From positions 1 through 30,859 of IMG/VR virus record IMGVR_UViG_3300028844_002415: a stretch of DNA of 30,859 bases; one strand, 5' to 3'. The notes under the pieces were generated by a model, which searched no databases, was not told the DNA's origin, and saw nothing but the letters and a program-made list of their open reading frames with translations. Below, piece by piece: positions 16,945 to 24,705 of the stretch. A program made the position numbers and the translations under genes. The stretch comes from a virus. Each line of letters opens with the position of its first letter. The stretch's first letter is position 1.

Positions 16945-16973
16945 GTTAAATCATAGTTCGTGGGGGTTGTCAA
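16945..16973 (-). promoter_or_regulatory. sigma70-like promoter for the leftward recombination operon
   Basis: On the - strand TTGACA (16973-16968) and TTTAAC (16950-16945) are separated by 17 bases. The start site would fall just ahead of the exonuclease ribosome binding site. It sits in the 63-bp divergent gap between the exonuclease and the resolvase. Confidence 0.65.
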
Positions 16974-16986
16974 TTAGGATATTTTA

Positions 16987-17373
16987 ATGGACAAAATAGT
17001 ACAGTTCGAGGTGGTTGGTGAGCCAGCCTCAAAGGCGAACAGTCGCAAGGCAGTCGTGATAAGAGGCAAGCCAGCGTTTATTAAATCTCAAAAGGCTAGG
17101 GATTACGTCAAAGCATTTGGCGAGCAGTGCCCAACGCTCCCTGAGTTGATAACAGATGATGTTCTGGTGGAGATCCTGATCTACTATGCCAGTAGAAGAC
17201 CAGACCTAGATGAAAGTCTTATCTTGGATTGTATGCAAGATAAGATTTATAAGAATGACAGACAGGTTAAACAAAAAAAAATATATTGGAGTTTAGATAA
17301 AGATAATCCTAGAAGTATAATAAGAATAGTTAAATATGATATACTAAATATACCAAGTTATTTAGTATATTAA
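16987..17373 (+). CDS. RusA-like Holliday junction resolvase
   Basis: A 128-residue protein with the RusA layout: a basic N-terminal strand (VQFEVVGEPASKANSRKAV), a central PDLDESLILDCMQDKIYKND segment (about 73-92) carrying the conserved acidic residues (D74, D76, D82 and D86) that coordinate magnesium in RusA, and a C-terminal KDNPRSIIRI strand. RusA dimers cut four-way junctions made during recombination and replication. AGGA lies upstream of ATG 16987. It is transcribed divergently from the recombination operon and probably with the primase-helicase. The last 15 codons are very AT-rich, running into an AT repeat. Confidence 0.8.
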   Translation: MDKIVQFEVVGEPASKANSRKAVVIRGKPAFIKSQKARDYVKAFGEQCPTLPELITDDVLVEILIYYASRRPDLDESLILDCMQDKIYKNDRQVKQKKIYWSLDKDNPRSIIRIVKYDILNIPSYLVY

Positions 17374-17380
17374 GTTATAT

Positions 17381-17399
17381 TATATATATTATATATAGG
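17381..17399 (+). repeat. 19-bp AT element, copy 1
   Basis: TATATATATTATATATAGG, eight bases after the resolvase stop, is repeated exactly at 29119-29137 just before terL. Low complexity weakens it, but both copies precede + strand genes and end in GG. Confidence 0.45.
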
Positions 17400-17432
17400 T
17401 TCAGCTTTGTAAATTAAGCTACAGCTTTCTAC

Positions 17433-17460
17433 TTGACTACGGCACTCCATTCTCTATGCT
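17433..17460 (+). promoter_or_regulatory. candidate promoter of the primase-helicase gene
   Basis: TTGACT (17433-17438) and TATGCT (17455-17460) are 16 bases apart, 27 bases before the primase-helicase GTG. This fits a host sigma70-type promoter. Confidence 0.55.
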
Positions 17461-17487
17461 GGGTGGATCAGAGTAGGAGACCAAGCC

Positions 17488-19251
17488 GTGGAAGTCGAAC
17501 AAAAAGTTCGCGGCGAGGCTTACAGATTAGGTAATGGACAACACAAAATAACATGCCCAAGCTGTGGCCCCAGCCGCAAAAAGAAAACAGACAGAACGCT
17601 ATCACTCCGCATCGACAATGAAAAAATACTATTCAACTGCTGGCATTGCAGCATGAATGGCATTGTACCTTTGCGTGAGAAGATGCCAATAAATTCAGAG
17701 CAAAGGGTAAGTCATATGTCGATTGCGACACACGTTAAAGATGATCCGCTTTCAGACAATGCAGTACAGTGGTTGCAGACGCGAGGCATATCTCAAGCGA
17801 CTGCGGAAGGCGCAGGAATAAAAACAACAAAGAAATATATCAGGGCTGCGGGTGCAGAAGTTGAGTGCATCACGTTCCCATATAAGAACCAAGGCCAAGA
17901 GTACGCATACAAAATCAGGGCGCTTGCGACCAAGGGATTTTCATGCAGCGGGGCACCTCAAACATTCTTCAATGGTGACAATGTTGATGGCTCATCAACA
18001 GTAATCATATGTGAGGGTGAGATGGACGCGCTTTCATTTATGGAAGCAGGTATGACCAATGTGGTATCCATACCAAACGGGGCACCAGAAAAAGTATCTG
18101 TCCAAGAAGTTGATCCAGAGAACGACAACAAGTTTCAGTTCCTTTGGAAAGCAAAGGACATGCTGGAAGCAGCAGACAAGATCATCATTGCCACTGATAA
18201 TGACAAGGCAGGCACCGCTGCTGCGGAAGAAATGGCGCGGCGTATCGGGAAGGATAAGTGCTGGAAGTTTGAGTACCCAGAGGACTGCAAGGATGCTAAC
18301 GATATCCTTGTCACTTACGGTGTTGACGCACTGCAAGAAATAACAGGGTATGCCAAGCCGTGGCCTGTGGCTGGACTGTTTGATGCAGAACATTTTTATG
18401 ATGAGGTTGATGAGATATACCAGCGCGGTATGGGCCGTGGCGAAAGCACTGGCTATGACAACGTGGATGATTACTACACGATAGCTGGCGGGCAACTTAC
18501 CATTGTTACTGGGCACCCATCATCAGGAAAGTCTGAGTTCATTGACCAGATCATGGTAAATATGGCAAGCGAGAACCAATGGAAGTTTGCGATATGCTCT
18601 TTCGAGAATGAGCCTAGACTACACATTGCCAAGCTGATTAGTAAATATTTGGGCAAGCCTTTCTTCGATGGCATCACGCCACGCATGACAAAGGATGAAT
18701 TAAATGCTGGCAAAAAATTTGTTCAATCGAACTTTTCATTTTTATACCAAGCTGACGGGTCACTGTCTTCTGTTGACAGCATACTTGAAAGGTTAAAGGT
18801 GGCGGTGCTGCGTCATGGTATCAACGGTGCCGTGATAGACCCGTATAATTATCTTGAGAAGAACAGAGACAGCAGTGAGACTGACTGGATCTCTGAGATA
18901 CTGACGCGCTTCAGGGTGTTTGCTCAAGCGCATGACATTCACATCTGGTTCGTGGCACACCCAACAAAGATGATGCGTAATGACAAAGGCGTAGTGCCAG
19001 TGCCTAAAGGGTATGACATCTCAGGATCTGCTGCATGGTTTGCTAAGGCAGATGTCGGCCTGTCTGTTCACAGGCCTGACCCTGCGTTCTCACCTATCAG
19101 TGAGGTGCATGTCTGGAAGTGCAGGTTCTCTTGGATTGGGAAGCAGGGCAGTGCAGAGCTAGAGTTCGATGTACCAACGTCATCGTACCGTAAGGTTCAG
19201 CCTGATGCTTTTGTAACACAGTCACAAAGTTTGTCTGATGAGTTCTTTTAA
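17488..19251 (+). CDS. bifunctional primase-helicase (T7 gp4-like)
   Basis: A 587-residue replication protein. The start is GTG 17488 with AGGAG eight bases upstream. An N-terminal zinc ribbon (C23, C26, C51, C54) is followed by a TOPRIM primase core with CEGEMDAL (E177) and the TDNDKAG acidic pair (D237, D239). The C-terminal RecA-like helicase has Walker A GHPSSGKSE (342-350), a motif-2-like acidic step at AVIDPYNYL (D451), and VAHPTKM (H491). The order and length match T7 gp4 and bacterial DnaB-type phage primase-helicases: it primes lagging strands and unwinds the fork as a hexamer. No DNA polymerase is in the window, so the partner is either host-encoded or outside. A strong terminator follows. 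Confidence 0.92.
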   Translation: MEVEQKVRGEAYRLGNGQHKITCPSCGPSRKKKTDRTLSLRIDNEKILFNCWHCSMNGIVPLREKMPINSEQRVSHMSIATHVKDDPLSDNAVQWLQTRGISQATAEGAGIKTTKKYIRAAGAEVECITFPYKNQGQEYAYKIRALATKGFSCSGAPQTFFNGDNVDGSSTVIICEGEMDALSFMEAGMTNVVSIPNGAPEKVSVQEVDPENDNKFQFLWKAKDMLEAADKIIIATDNDKAGTAAAEEMARRIGKDKCWKFEYPEDCKDANDILVTYGVDALQEITGYAKPWPVAGLFDAEHFYDEVDEIYQRGMGRGESTGYDNVDDYYTIAGGQLTIVTGHPSSGKSEFIDQIMVNMASENQWKFAICSFENEPRLHIAKLISKYLGKPFFDGITPRMTKDELNAGKKFVQSNFSFLYQADGSLSSVDSILERLKVAVLRHGINGAVIDPYNYLEKNRDSSETDWISEILTRFRVFAQAHDIHIWFVAHPTKMMRNDKGVVPVPKGYDISGSAAWFAKADVGLSVHRPDPAFSPISEVHVWKCRFSWIGKQGSAELEFDVPTSSYRKVQPDAFVTQSQSLSDEFF

Positions 19252-19367
19252 CATACTAATTGACCATGTGGGTTCATACTGCTACATGTTGTGTCAGGAC
19301 GTACCATTCATACCATAGTTACTCTCCGGTTTCAGTATGCTTTGTATTTTCCTGCTCTGATAATACT

Positions 19368-19396
19368 GAGGTGGCCTTGTGCCACCTCTTTTTTTT
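19368..19396 (+). terminator. rho-independent terminator after primase-helicase
   Basis: GAGGTGGC (19368-19375), a five-base loop, GCCACCTC (19381-19388) and eight Ts form a perfect eight-pair hairpin with a T-run. Confidence 0.92.
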
Positions 19397-19442
19397 ACCA
19401 TTACGGGAAAAGTTAATGCTGCATCACTAACTCTGCATTTTT

Positions 19443-20078
19443 TTACGGATTATAATCAGCATTTAAATCCGTTTTTGGGTAGGGTAGAATTTTATATCGC
19501 AAGCACTTAATCAAATCCCTGCGCCGTTTCTTTTTGGCGTTGAAGAATACATACCTATGCTTGCGTGGGCGATCTACATAGTACACATTCTCTGCACCAT
19601 ACTTGTCGCGTATCTGCTGCATGTTCATGCCGTGTGCGTAAGTCGTGTGGTGCTGATGCTCCAAGCCCTTGACCTTTGGGTCTTTGAACTTTGATGACAG
19701 CCCGCAATAAAAAAAGTTTGATGCTTGATATATGGTTCCAACATGCCCGACAGATATCTCAGCAAAGGTCACGATGATTTCTTTATCAACCATCTTGAGT
19801 GAACCGCTTATCAAAAAGCTTGCTGCATTCTTGGGGGCATCATCCTCTGTCCACAATCTTGTTAGCTCATAGACATTATCTGCATGCTCATCCCCACAAA
19901 CTCCACGCCGTAGGGTTGTTGATCCGCTTACACCGTAAGTCACTATGCCTATCATCACCTCTCCATCAAACAGGCCAAAGGCCATGCTAATAGGTGGCAC
20001 CCTGTGCATGTAATGGCGGTCTATGATGAAGGGAAGCGCGCTGCGGCGTGTGATGGGTCTTACCTCAAGTCCAATCAT
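19443..20078 (-). CDS. Mom-like DNA-modification acyltransferase
   Basis: A 211-residue GNAT-fold-like protein. The stretch ELTRLWTEDDAPKNAASFLI (71-90), then IIVTFAEISVGHVGTIYQA (101-119) and NFFYCGLSS (121-129), is the pattern of phage Mu Mom-family proteins, which convert adenine in DNA to an N6-carbamoylmethyl form and protect the genome from many restriction enzymes. The basic C-terminus (PRKHRYVFF, AKKKRRRD) could contact DNA. ATG 20078 overlaps the stop of the Fis-like gene (ATGA) and has AAGGGG. It is distal in a long operon. In Mu, mom needs a companion activator (Com); no Com homologue is next to it, but a Fis-like protein is. Family assignment is from memory of the motif pattern. 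Confidence 0.7.
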   Translation of the reverse strand: MIGLEVRPITRRSALPFIIDRHYMHRVPPISMAFGLFDGEVMIGIVTYGVSGSTTLRRGVCGDEHADNVYELTRLWTEDDAPKNAASFLISGSLKMVDKEIIVTFAEISVGHVGTIYQASNFFYCGLSSKFKDPKVKGLEHQHHTTYAHGMNMQQIRDKYGAENVYYVDRPRKHRYVFFNAKKKRRRDLIKCLRYKILPYPKTDLNADYNP

Positions 20079-20350
20079 TTCTTCCCCTTGTTCTCTCTTC
20101 TTTTCAGCCAGTAGCTAAAGGCCTGATAGCTATCAAAGCCAAGCAACTTAGCTGCTTTTGTTTGAGAGCCGTGGCCTCTTCCCACAATGTTCAAGGCCCT
20201 CTCAATGTAATCATCAATCAGATCCTCTATAGCGAGATGCACATTCATATCATCTCTGAACCCACGCAAAGTTTTTTCAGTCTTTGTTGGGGTGATGATG
20301 AGCTTGCCATCTTCAACAGCGATGCTTAGGTTTTCCAACTCTATGTTCAT
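20075..20350 (-). CDS. Fis-family helix-turn-helix protein
   Basis: A 91-residue protein from ATG 20350, with GGAG directly upstream; the longer frame to 20380 would start inside the terminator-like hairpin. The N-terminal half is acidic and beta-rich. The C-terminal helix-turn-helix IVGRGHGSQTKAAKLLGFDS with YQAFSYWLKRR (about 54-86) matches the HTH of Fis and NtrC-type proteins (N-QxKAAxxLGxS), with S at the usual N/R position. It probably bends or binds DNA. It overlaps the Mom-like gene by four bases, so the two are coupled, which suggests it controls the modification gene or its timing. Confidence 0.72.
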   Translation of the reverse strand: MNIELENLSIAVEDGKLIITPTKTEKTLRGFRDDMNVHLAIEDLIDDYIERALNIVGRGHGSQTKAAKLLGFDSYQAFSYWLKRRENKGKK

Positions 20351-20360
20351 ATCATTCTCC

Positions 20361-20387
20361 AAAAAAAAATGACGGGGCACAGCCCCG
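20361..20387 (-). terminator. hairpin plus nine Ts directly before the Fis/Mom pair
   Basis: On the - strand CGGGGC (20387-20382), loop TGT, GCCCCG (20378-20373), then TCA and nine Ts (20369-20361). The T-run touches the GGAG of the Fis-like gene, leaving no room for a promoter between terminator and gene. Confidence 0.8.
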
Positions 20388-20395
20388 CCAGTTTA

Positions 20396-20446
20396 CAAGT
20401 GCGCGTTCATACAGGCAGTGTCTGAACGTCATGAGGAATGCACTTG
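20396..20446 (-). other. leader stem-loop upstream of the terminator
   Basis: CAAGTGC (20396-20402) pairs with GCACTTG (20440-20446), and inside it CGTTCA (20404-20409) pairs with TGAACG (20423-20428). Together with the terminator this fills the 98-bp gap and resembles an attenuator leader. Confidence 0.55.
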
Positions 20447-20448
20447 AG

Positions 20449-20718
20449 TTAGTGTATGGTGCCCTCGTCTTTCGAGACTAATAATTTCAAAGAATTTTCT
20501 CTGAACTCTTCAGGGGTTATTAAACCCAAAGCAGCCATAGCCATATTCTGTGTCACAAGAAATGTTTCAAACATCTCTTGCGGATCTTTTATACCATATC
20601 TCAATACAATATTCATAAGAAGATTGCATATTTGTTCTTGCGTTGCCTCTCTTGGCAACCCATCCATCAAGTCACTGACCACTTTAAAATCTAGGCCATC
20701 AGTTTCCATATCATTCAT
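20449..20718 (-). CDS. small acidic protein of unknown function
   Basis: An 89-residue helical protein (GLPREATQEQICNLLMNIVL, then AMAALGLITPEEF) with no recognised motif. The ATG overlaps the upstream stop (ATGA), and AGAGG lies upstream, so it is coupled to the 251-residue gene. It is real by spacing and codon continuity; function unknown. Confidence 0.7.
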   Translation of the reverse strand: MNDMETDGLDFKVVSDLMDGLPREATQEQICNLLMNIVLRYGIKDPQEMFETFLVTQNMAMAALGLITPEEFRENSLKLLVSKDEGTIH

Positions 20719-21470
20719 ACATCTAACCTCTTCATAACGGTATCTTGGATACGTCTTCTGAGCAAGCTTTCAGTCCGACCAAAGTCTTGGTGTATGGCAC
20801 TGATCCGCTTGCCCCCTACCCAGTACGTCATGACGTATCCATCGTGGATCTCTGCTGTATGTGATGATCCATAATTACTTCGATCCCTGCGTACAGTCAG
20901 TGATTTGCAGCCGTATGCTTCGATGTTATCACGGGTAAGCCGATTGAGATTGAACGGGCTGGCACTTAAAATAAAATGCCTTTGCTTGCCACCCTCGACA
21001 ATCTCTATGTCATTATCATACACACTTTTCTTCCAGTGTATTGGGATAACAATTTCTGGATTATTCTTATCGCGGTCTGGGATCTCTTGATGATCCCTGT
21101 ATTCTACCAGTGCACTTACCGTGTAGTTACTCCATGTCCTGAATGCACTATCCAAAGTGCTTTGGGCGAGCTGGCATGAGAGCCTAGCGTTCCGTTGAAA
21201 ACACGTATCGTAATCAGAAGGTACGCCTTTAATGCCTTGCCTGTGGCTTCTTATTCTTTGGTATAGGGTATCAACTGCATCAGAGACCTCATTGAATGTC
21301 ACTTGATCATAAGACTTTTCATCCAGATATTCTGGAAAAGATGCTGAGTACCTGTAGTTTGAGGACATTGGTAGATACCTAGACAATTGATTGTCTGGAA
21401 CCCCAACAACCTTGCACAGCTTACGCATGGTTTTGTTACGGACTGCTGCCCGTTGAAATTCATTCAACAT
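20715..21470 (-). CDS. protein of unknown function, 251 aa
   Basis: A soluble, mixed alpha/beta protein with an N-terminal helical part (FQRAAVRNKTMRKLCKVVG) that could bind nucleic acid, and a C-terminal part with many aromatic and charged residues (SSHTAEIHDGYVMTYWVGGK). I recognise no catalytic motif. GGAGAG before ATG 21470 is part of a 16-base leader, ATCGGAGAGAAAAATG, that is repeated exactly before the DpnD-like gene, so the two genes share a start block, perhaps through local duplication. Confidence 0.72.
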   Translation of the reverse strand: MLNEFQRAAVRNKTMRKLCKVVGVPDNQLSRYLPMSSNYRYSASFPEYLDEKSYDQVTFNEVSDAVDTLYQRIRSHRQGIKGVPSDYDTCFQRNARLSCQLAQSTLDSAFRTWSNYTVSALVEYRDHQEIPDRDKNNPEIVIPIHWKKSVYDNDIEIVEGGKQRHFILSASPFNLNRLTRDNIEAYGCKSLTVRRDRSNYGSSHTAEIHDGYVMTYWVGGKRISAIHQDFGRTESLLRRRIQDTVMKRLDV

Positions 21471-21482
21471 TTTTCTCTCCGA

Positions 21483-21650
21483 TTACAAAAATTCTATGGT
21501 GCCATCATACTCTTTGGCATTCTCAATCAGATCTGAGTAATCCTGATTGTATCTTTTCTCTACCTCTTTAAGTGCATCATCCGCTGTCAGAGCCTCAACC
21601 TTTACGCCATAGGTTTTTGTTTCTACGACAAGGATTTCATAATCTTCCAT
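21483..21650 (-). CDS. DpnD/PcfM-like small protein (55 aa)
   Basis: A short gene not long enough for usual cut-offs. It reads MEDYEILVVETKTYGVKVEA followed by ALKEVEKRYNQDYSD and ends TGTIEFL, the layout of DpnD/PcfM-like C-terminal-domain proteins (beta hairpin, helix, final strand 'v-F'). Homologues are widespread in plasmids and phages; their role is unclear. ATG 21650 follows GGAGAG, and the palindrome at 21665 lies directly upstream, so this gene may carry its own regulation. Confidence 0.75.
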   Translation of the reverse strand: MEDYEILVVETKTYGVKVEALTADDALKEVEKRYNQDYSDLIENAKEYDGTIEFL

Positions 21651-21664
21651 TTTTCTCTCCGATC

Positions 21665-21682
21665 AAAAGTTCAATAGAACTA
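21665..21682 (-). promoter_or_regulatory. GTTC-N4-GAAC palindrome between two small genes
   Basis: On the - strand TAGTTCTATTGAACTTTT: the TAG stop of the 21680-21868 gene is the left end of the palindrome. The ribosome binding site of the DpnD-like gene follows four bases after the TTTT. Confidence 0.6.
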
Positions 21683-21868
21683 TATTTGTTTTCCATGCTC
21701 TCTGAGTTGGCCCACATAATTGTCCAACTCTTCTCTCGCTGCAAACAACTGGCGGTCAAGATCATTTGGTGCCTTGCTTGTATACCGCAGGTCTTGCAGA
21801 TTATTTACCTGATTTTTTAGCCATCGTAGGTGGGCTGCTTGAAACGTGCCCAACTCCTCATCACCCAT
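21680..21868 (-). CDS. small coiled-coil protein (62 aa)
   Basis: An acidic helical protein with heptad-like spacing across HLRWLKNQVNNLQDLRY and REELDNYVGQLREH, likely a short dimeric coiled coil. GAGGGG precedes ATG 21868, and it overlaps the upstream stop by eight bases. Role unknown. Confidence 0.68.
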   Translation of the reverse strand: MGDEELGTFQAAHLRWLKNQVNNLQDLRYTSKAPNDLDRQLFAAREELDNYVGQLREHGKQI

Positions 21869-22091
21869 TGTCTAGCCCCTCTGGTCTGGCGCGAGGTCTG
21901 ATAAGCCTTGATGGCGTATCAGTCTCCTCGCAGTACATCATGGTATCATCATAGTGATCATGGATCACATCATAGATACCGCTCATTGCTACCTGCTCGC
22001 AGTGATCACGGTTCTCAAACCACATCACTGTAGTAAGTTCTTGGCCTTGCACCTCATAGTGCAAGACCAATGCTGTAAAGAACTCAATCAT
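21861..22091 (-). CDS. protein of unknown function (76 aa)
   Basis: From ATG 22091 it encodes MIEFFTALVLHYEVQGQELT with acidic, Asp/His-rich DVIHDHYDDTMMYCEE. It may bind metal (clustered H, D, C), but no family is recognised. An upstream GTG at 22139 has no ribosome binding site; the ATG gives an eight-base overlap with the upstream stop, the usual geometry in this operon. Confidence 0.65.
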   Translation of the reverse strand: MIEFFTALVLHYEVQGQELTTVMWFENRDHCEQVAMSGIYDVIHDHYDDTMMYCEETDTPSRLIRPRARPEGLDNG

Positions 22092-22347
22092 TATGTGACC
22101 ATTGTGGATCTTTTGCTGGCAGATATCTGCCTTTCCCACTGGGGTCAGAGTTTCTCCTGTGCCTTATCCTTGATGTCAATTCTGACTTCTCATTTATATC
22201 GGCGTCAAGATATTTCAGAAGACCATCTTGCCCCTGCTCCCATGCAACGGCGTTTGCCTCGTCATAGGTCAGGCTTGGATCTTCCTTCATGATATAACCG
22301 ACATGCTCCTCGAACATGTCCATTATAAATTGCATATGCTTTCCCAT
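22084..22347 (-). CDS. protein of unknown function (87 aa)
   Basis: Its N-terminal half (HMQFIMDMFEEHVGYIMKED, then SLTYDEANAVAWEQG) is helical and acidic; the C-terminal third is basic and Gly/Pro-containing, as if disordered. AAGGAG at ideal spacing supports ATG 22347. It follows the VWA gene by 11 bases in the same operon. No function assigned. Confidence 0.7.
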   Translation of the reverse strand: MGKHMQFIMDMFEEHVGYIMKEDPSLTYDEANAVAWEQGQDGLLKYLDADINEKSELTSRIRHRRNSDPSGKGRYLPAKDPQWSHND

Positions 22348-22358
22348 AATTTTCTCCT

Positions 22359-23486
22359 TTATGGACAGTTAAGATAAGTGGTCTCGCCAAAGGGCGCAGG
22401 ACGCCCGCTCGACCATGAAGATACCCAGAGAACTGGGTAGTCTGGATCATCAGGGTAGTCATGGATACCCATGTCACTGAGGCAGATCATTTGATCACAC
22501 TCGACATCCATGTCCTCGACGTAGCTGAACATTGGAGACACGCTAGTGCCGCCTCGCCCACCAATCTCAAAGGACTGGATCTCTTCGCCCTCTTCGTATC
22601 GCTTGACCGTGCGAACCTTGCTATCCCATGTGATGACAGTCACAGATGTCGGACGCATCTCATCAACAAGCTCATTGGCTACACCAAGGAAGTACTTGAT
22701 CTCGTTGTCCAAGACAGATCCAGATGTGTCCATACTGAAGACCACGTTACCGCAACCAGTCTTGATAACCGTAGGCGCGACGATCTTGAGCGATTTAATC
22801 TTCTTACGGTTGGGTCTGGCTGTCGAATAGTAGTCTGGGTTTTGACCACTCATGAACCGCGACATAACAGAGTGCAGATCTATGTCTGCCTTCTTCATCT
22901 CGTCGATCACAGCACTCAGGGATGCGGGCATCTTGCCACGCATGCGGGCACTCTCCGCAGCCATCATGGCCTTTGCCTGAACATCCGCAGTCATCTGCTT
23001 GATCTCTGCTTCAGAGGGTGCTTCGCCGTTCTTGTTCTTGGCGTCCTTCACCTCGCCCAACATCACGGTATCATCAGGCACCTGAAAGTTTTTGGGCAGG
23101 CGATCATAGACCTGCTCCGCAGTCATGCCCCTGTACTGCTCATCAATCAATATACCCTCAGGAAGCTCAAGACCTGCGTCCTTGCAGATTAGATTAGCTA
23201 CATAATCACAAGAGCAATTCCAGAGGAACGGGTCACGATTGCCGCGCCGTAGGTGATGGCACAAGACAATGTGCATGACCTCATGGGCAATTGTGCCCTC
23301 GACCTCTGCGAAAGATATCTCCGACACAAAGTTTGGTGCGTAATAGATCGACGATCCATCAGTACACATGGTGTCAATCGTTTCGTCTCTGGACATGCCT
23401 GTGGAAAGTGCAATTGAACCAAAGAATGGTTGATTGAATGCGAGCTGTGTAACAGCCCGCGACATGATTAGGTTTGGTTCCATCAT
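22359..23486 (-). CDS. VWA-domain putative metallopeptidase (DUF2201-like)
   Basis: A 375-residue protein from ATG 23486, which overlaps the ATPase stop and has AAGGAG eight bases upstream; the longer frame to 23681 is antisense read-through of the ATPase end. The N-terminal half has the zinc motif HEVMH (H68, E69, H72) in IAHEVMHIVLCHHLRR. The C-terminal half is a von Willebrand A domain with MIDAS residues DTSGS (253-257), GGTSVSP (T314) and LSDMG (D338). Such proteins pair with MoxR ATPases; the pair acts on other protein complexes, often in metal insertion or assembly. The phage target is unknown. It lies directly after the MoxR-like gene. Confidence 0.85.
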   Translation of the reverse strand: MMEPNLIMSRAVTQLAFNQPFFGSIALSTGMSRDETIDTMCTDGSSIYYAPNFVSEISFAEVEGTIAHEVMHIVLCHHLRRGNRDPFLWNCSCDYVANLICKDAGLELPEGILIDEQYRGMTAEQVYDRLPKNFQVPDDTVMLGEVKDAKNKNGEAPSEAEIKQMTADVQAKAMMAAESARMRGKMPASLSAVIDEMKKADIDLHSVMSRFMSGQNPDYYSTARPNRKKIKSLKIVAPTVIKTGCGNVVFSMDTSGSVLDNEIKYFLGVANELVDEMRPTSVTVITWDSKVRTVKRYEEGEEIQSFEIGGRGGTSVSPMFSYVEDMDVECDQMICLSDMGIHDYPDDPDYPVLWVSSWSSGRPAPFGETTYLNCP

Positions 23487-24550
23487 ACTAGCAACTCCTT
23501 CCCGCCGCCTGCCATGACCCACTCTCTGAAGGCTGGCACTTTCTTTAAGACCACTGGCCCGACACGCGAGCGAACATCTCGCATGATCATAGCCGTGAAC
23601 TCCTGCTGCTCGAACCGCTTGCAGTACTGAAGAATGGCTGCAAGGTTGTCGGCGTTTGCCCGTGATGACAGCGCAGCGCATACCGCATAGAGAACGTCAG
23701 GCGTGTCTGGCACCATAGCCTCATTGGGTTTTGCGATTAGCTCATCAATGTCTGGCACCAGATCAAAGACTTTGCAGAAACCATTGAATGCAGCGGCGGC
23801 TGGTGCGCCAATCTTTGACGCAATAGCTTGCAGCATTTCCTCTGGCTCAAGATCCCATGTCATGACTGTGTTTGTCTTCTCCCATGACCGTGGGGTTGGG
23901 AAGCTTTGAGCATCAGGATCGAACTTGTGCAGCCACTCCTCACCAGCGAACCGCAGGAACCCCTTGATCTTATCATTCCAGCCGTTCTGGTTTGCGTGTG
24001 CCAAGGTATCCTCTTTGTGGATCTCAATCTCACAGTTGAGGGATCTGTCTTTGACCTGAGCGGGGTTGTTGGTGGTGCCTGCACGATCTTGCTTGCGGTT
24101 GCCCGCAGCAATCACCACCCAGCCAGCGGGCAGCTTGTGAGGGCCACAACGGCGTTCCTCTAGGATGTTGCCGCCAGCATTCTGCTGCGACTTGTCACCT
24201 TGGTCATACTCATCAAGGAACACAACGCCATAGGGCTGATCATCAGCAGGAAACCACCACGGCTTCAGCTTGACCATGCGCCCGTTCTTTTCGTCGTAAT
24301 AATTGCTGCCAGCAATATCGTCTGGCGCTTCCTCTGCAATGTTCACAACGTGAAAGGCGTATTCCTTGACGCCCATGATTTCAAAGGCCTCTGCCGCCGC
24401 CTGTCTGGCGATGGATGATTTACCTGAGCCGACAGGCCCATAGTATTTGATCGGCACAAACTTGGCGTTGTATGCACCGCCCTTCTGGCCCAGTGCCACG
24501 TTGTTTATGATGGCCTGAACGGTGATATTTTTTGCAGTCAAAAGTCTCAT
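23483..24550 (-). CDS. MoxR-type AAA+ ATPase
   Basis: A 355-residue ATPase from ATG 24550 (MRLLTAKNIT); AAGGA lies seven bases upstream. Walker A GPVGSGKS (38-45), Walker B VVFLDEYD (109-116, D113/E114) and sensor-1 AAGN (148-151) are intact, followed by the NPAQVKDRSLNCEIEI and PTPRSWEKTN segments usual in this family. It should form a hexamer that remodels a target together with the VWA-metallopeptidase encoded next. Its start overlaps the stop of the 52-residue upstream gene (ATGA). An earlier Met frame to 24727 is out of context (it would overlay that gene). Confidence 0.87.
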   Translation of the reverse strand: MRLLTAKNITVQAIINNVALGQKGGAYNAKFVPIKYYGPVGSGKSSIARQAAAEAFEIMGVKEYAFHVVNIAEEAPDDIAGSNYYDEKNGRMVKLKPWWFPADDQPYGVVFLDEYDQGDKSQQNAGGNILEERRCGPHKLPAGWVVIAAGNRKQDRAGTTNNPAQVKDRSLNCEIEIHKEDTLAHANQNGWNDKIKGFLRFAGEEWLHKFDPDAQSFPTPRSWEKTNTVMTWDLEPEEMLQAIASKIGAPAAAAFNGFCKVFDLVPDIDELIAKPNEAMVPDTPDVLYAVCAALSSRANADNLAAILQYCKRFEQQEFTAMIMRDVRSRVGPVVLKKVPAFREWVMAGGGKELLV

Positions 24551-24705
24551 GAACTTTTCCTTCTCTGATAAATGCTTATGGTTGCTCTCTTTGGGGCATA
24601 AGCCTGACCCCAGATCTTTAGCTCTAGCTCTTCGCGGCTGTTTGCTTCTGCATACATGCGGGCATTGGTGCCCGACTGTATCCAGATGGCGAACCAAGGG
24701 GCCAT
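24547..24705 (-). CDS. small protein of unknown function (52 aa)
   Basis: A short gene filling the gap between the zinc protein and the ATPase. It reads MAPWFAIWIQSGTNARMYAE, then REELELKIWGQAYAP, and ends in the basic RRKSS. Its ATG overlaps the upstream stop (TGATG) and its own TGA overlaps the ATPase start (ATGA), so the three are coupled. Beta-helix-beta style; role unknown. The double overlap is strong support that it is real. Confidence 0.75.
   Translation of the reverse strand: MAPWFAIWIQSGTNARMYAEANSREELELKIWGQAYAPKRATISIYQRRKSS

Noticed and set aside
22461-23192. 243-codon + strand frame
   Set aside because: Antisense to the VWA gene, which has clear motifs; no ribosome binding site or motif of its own.
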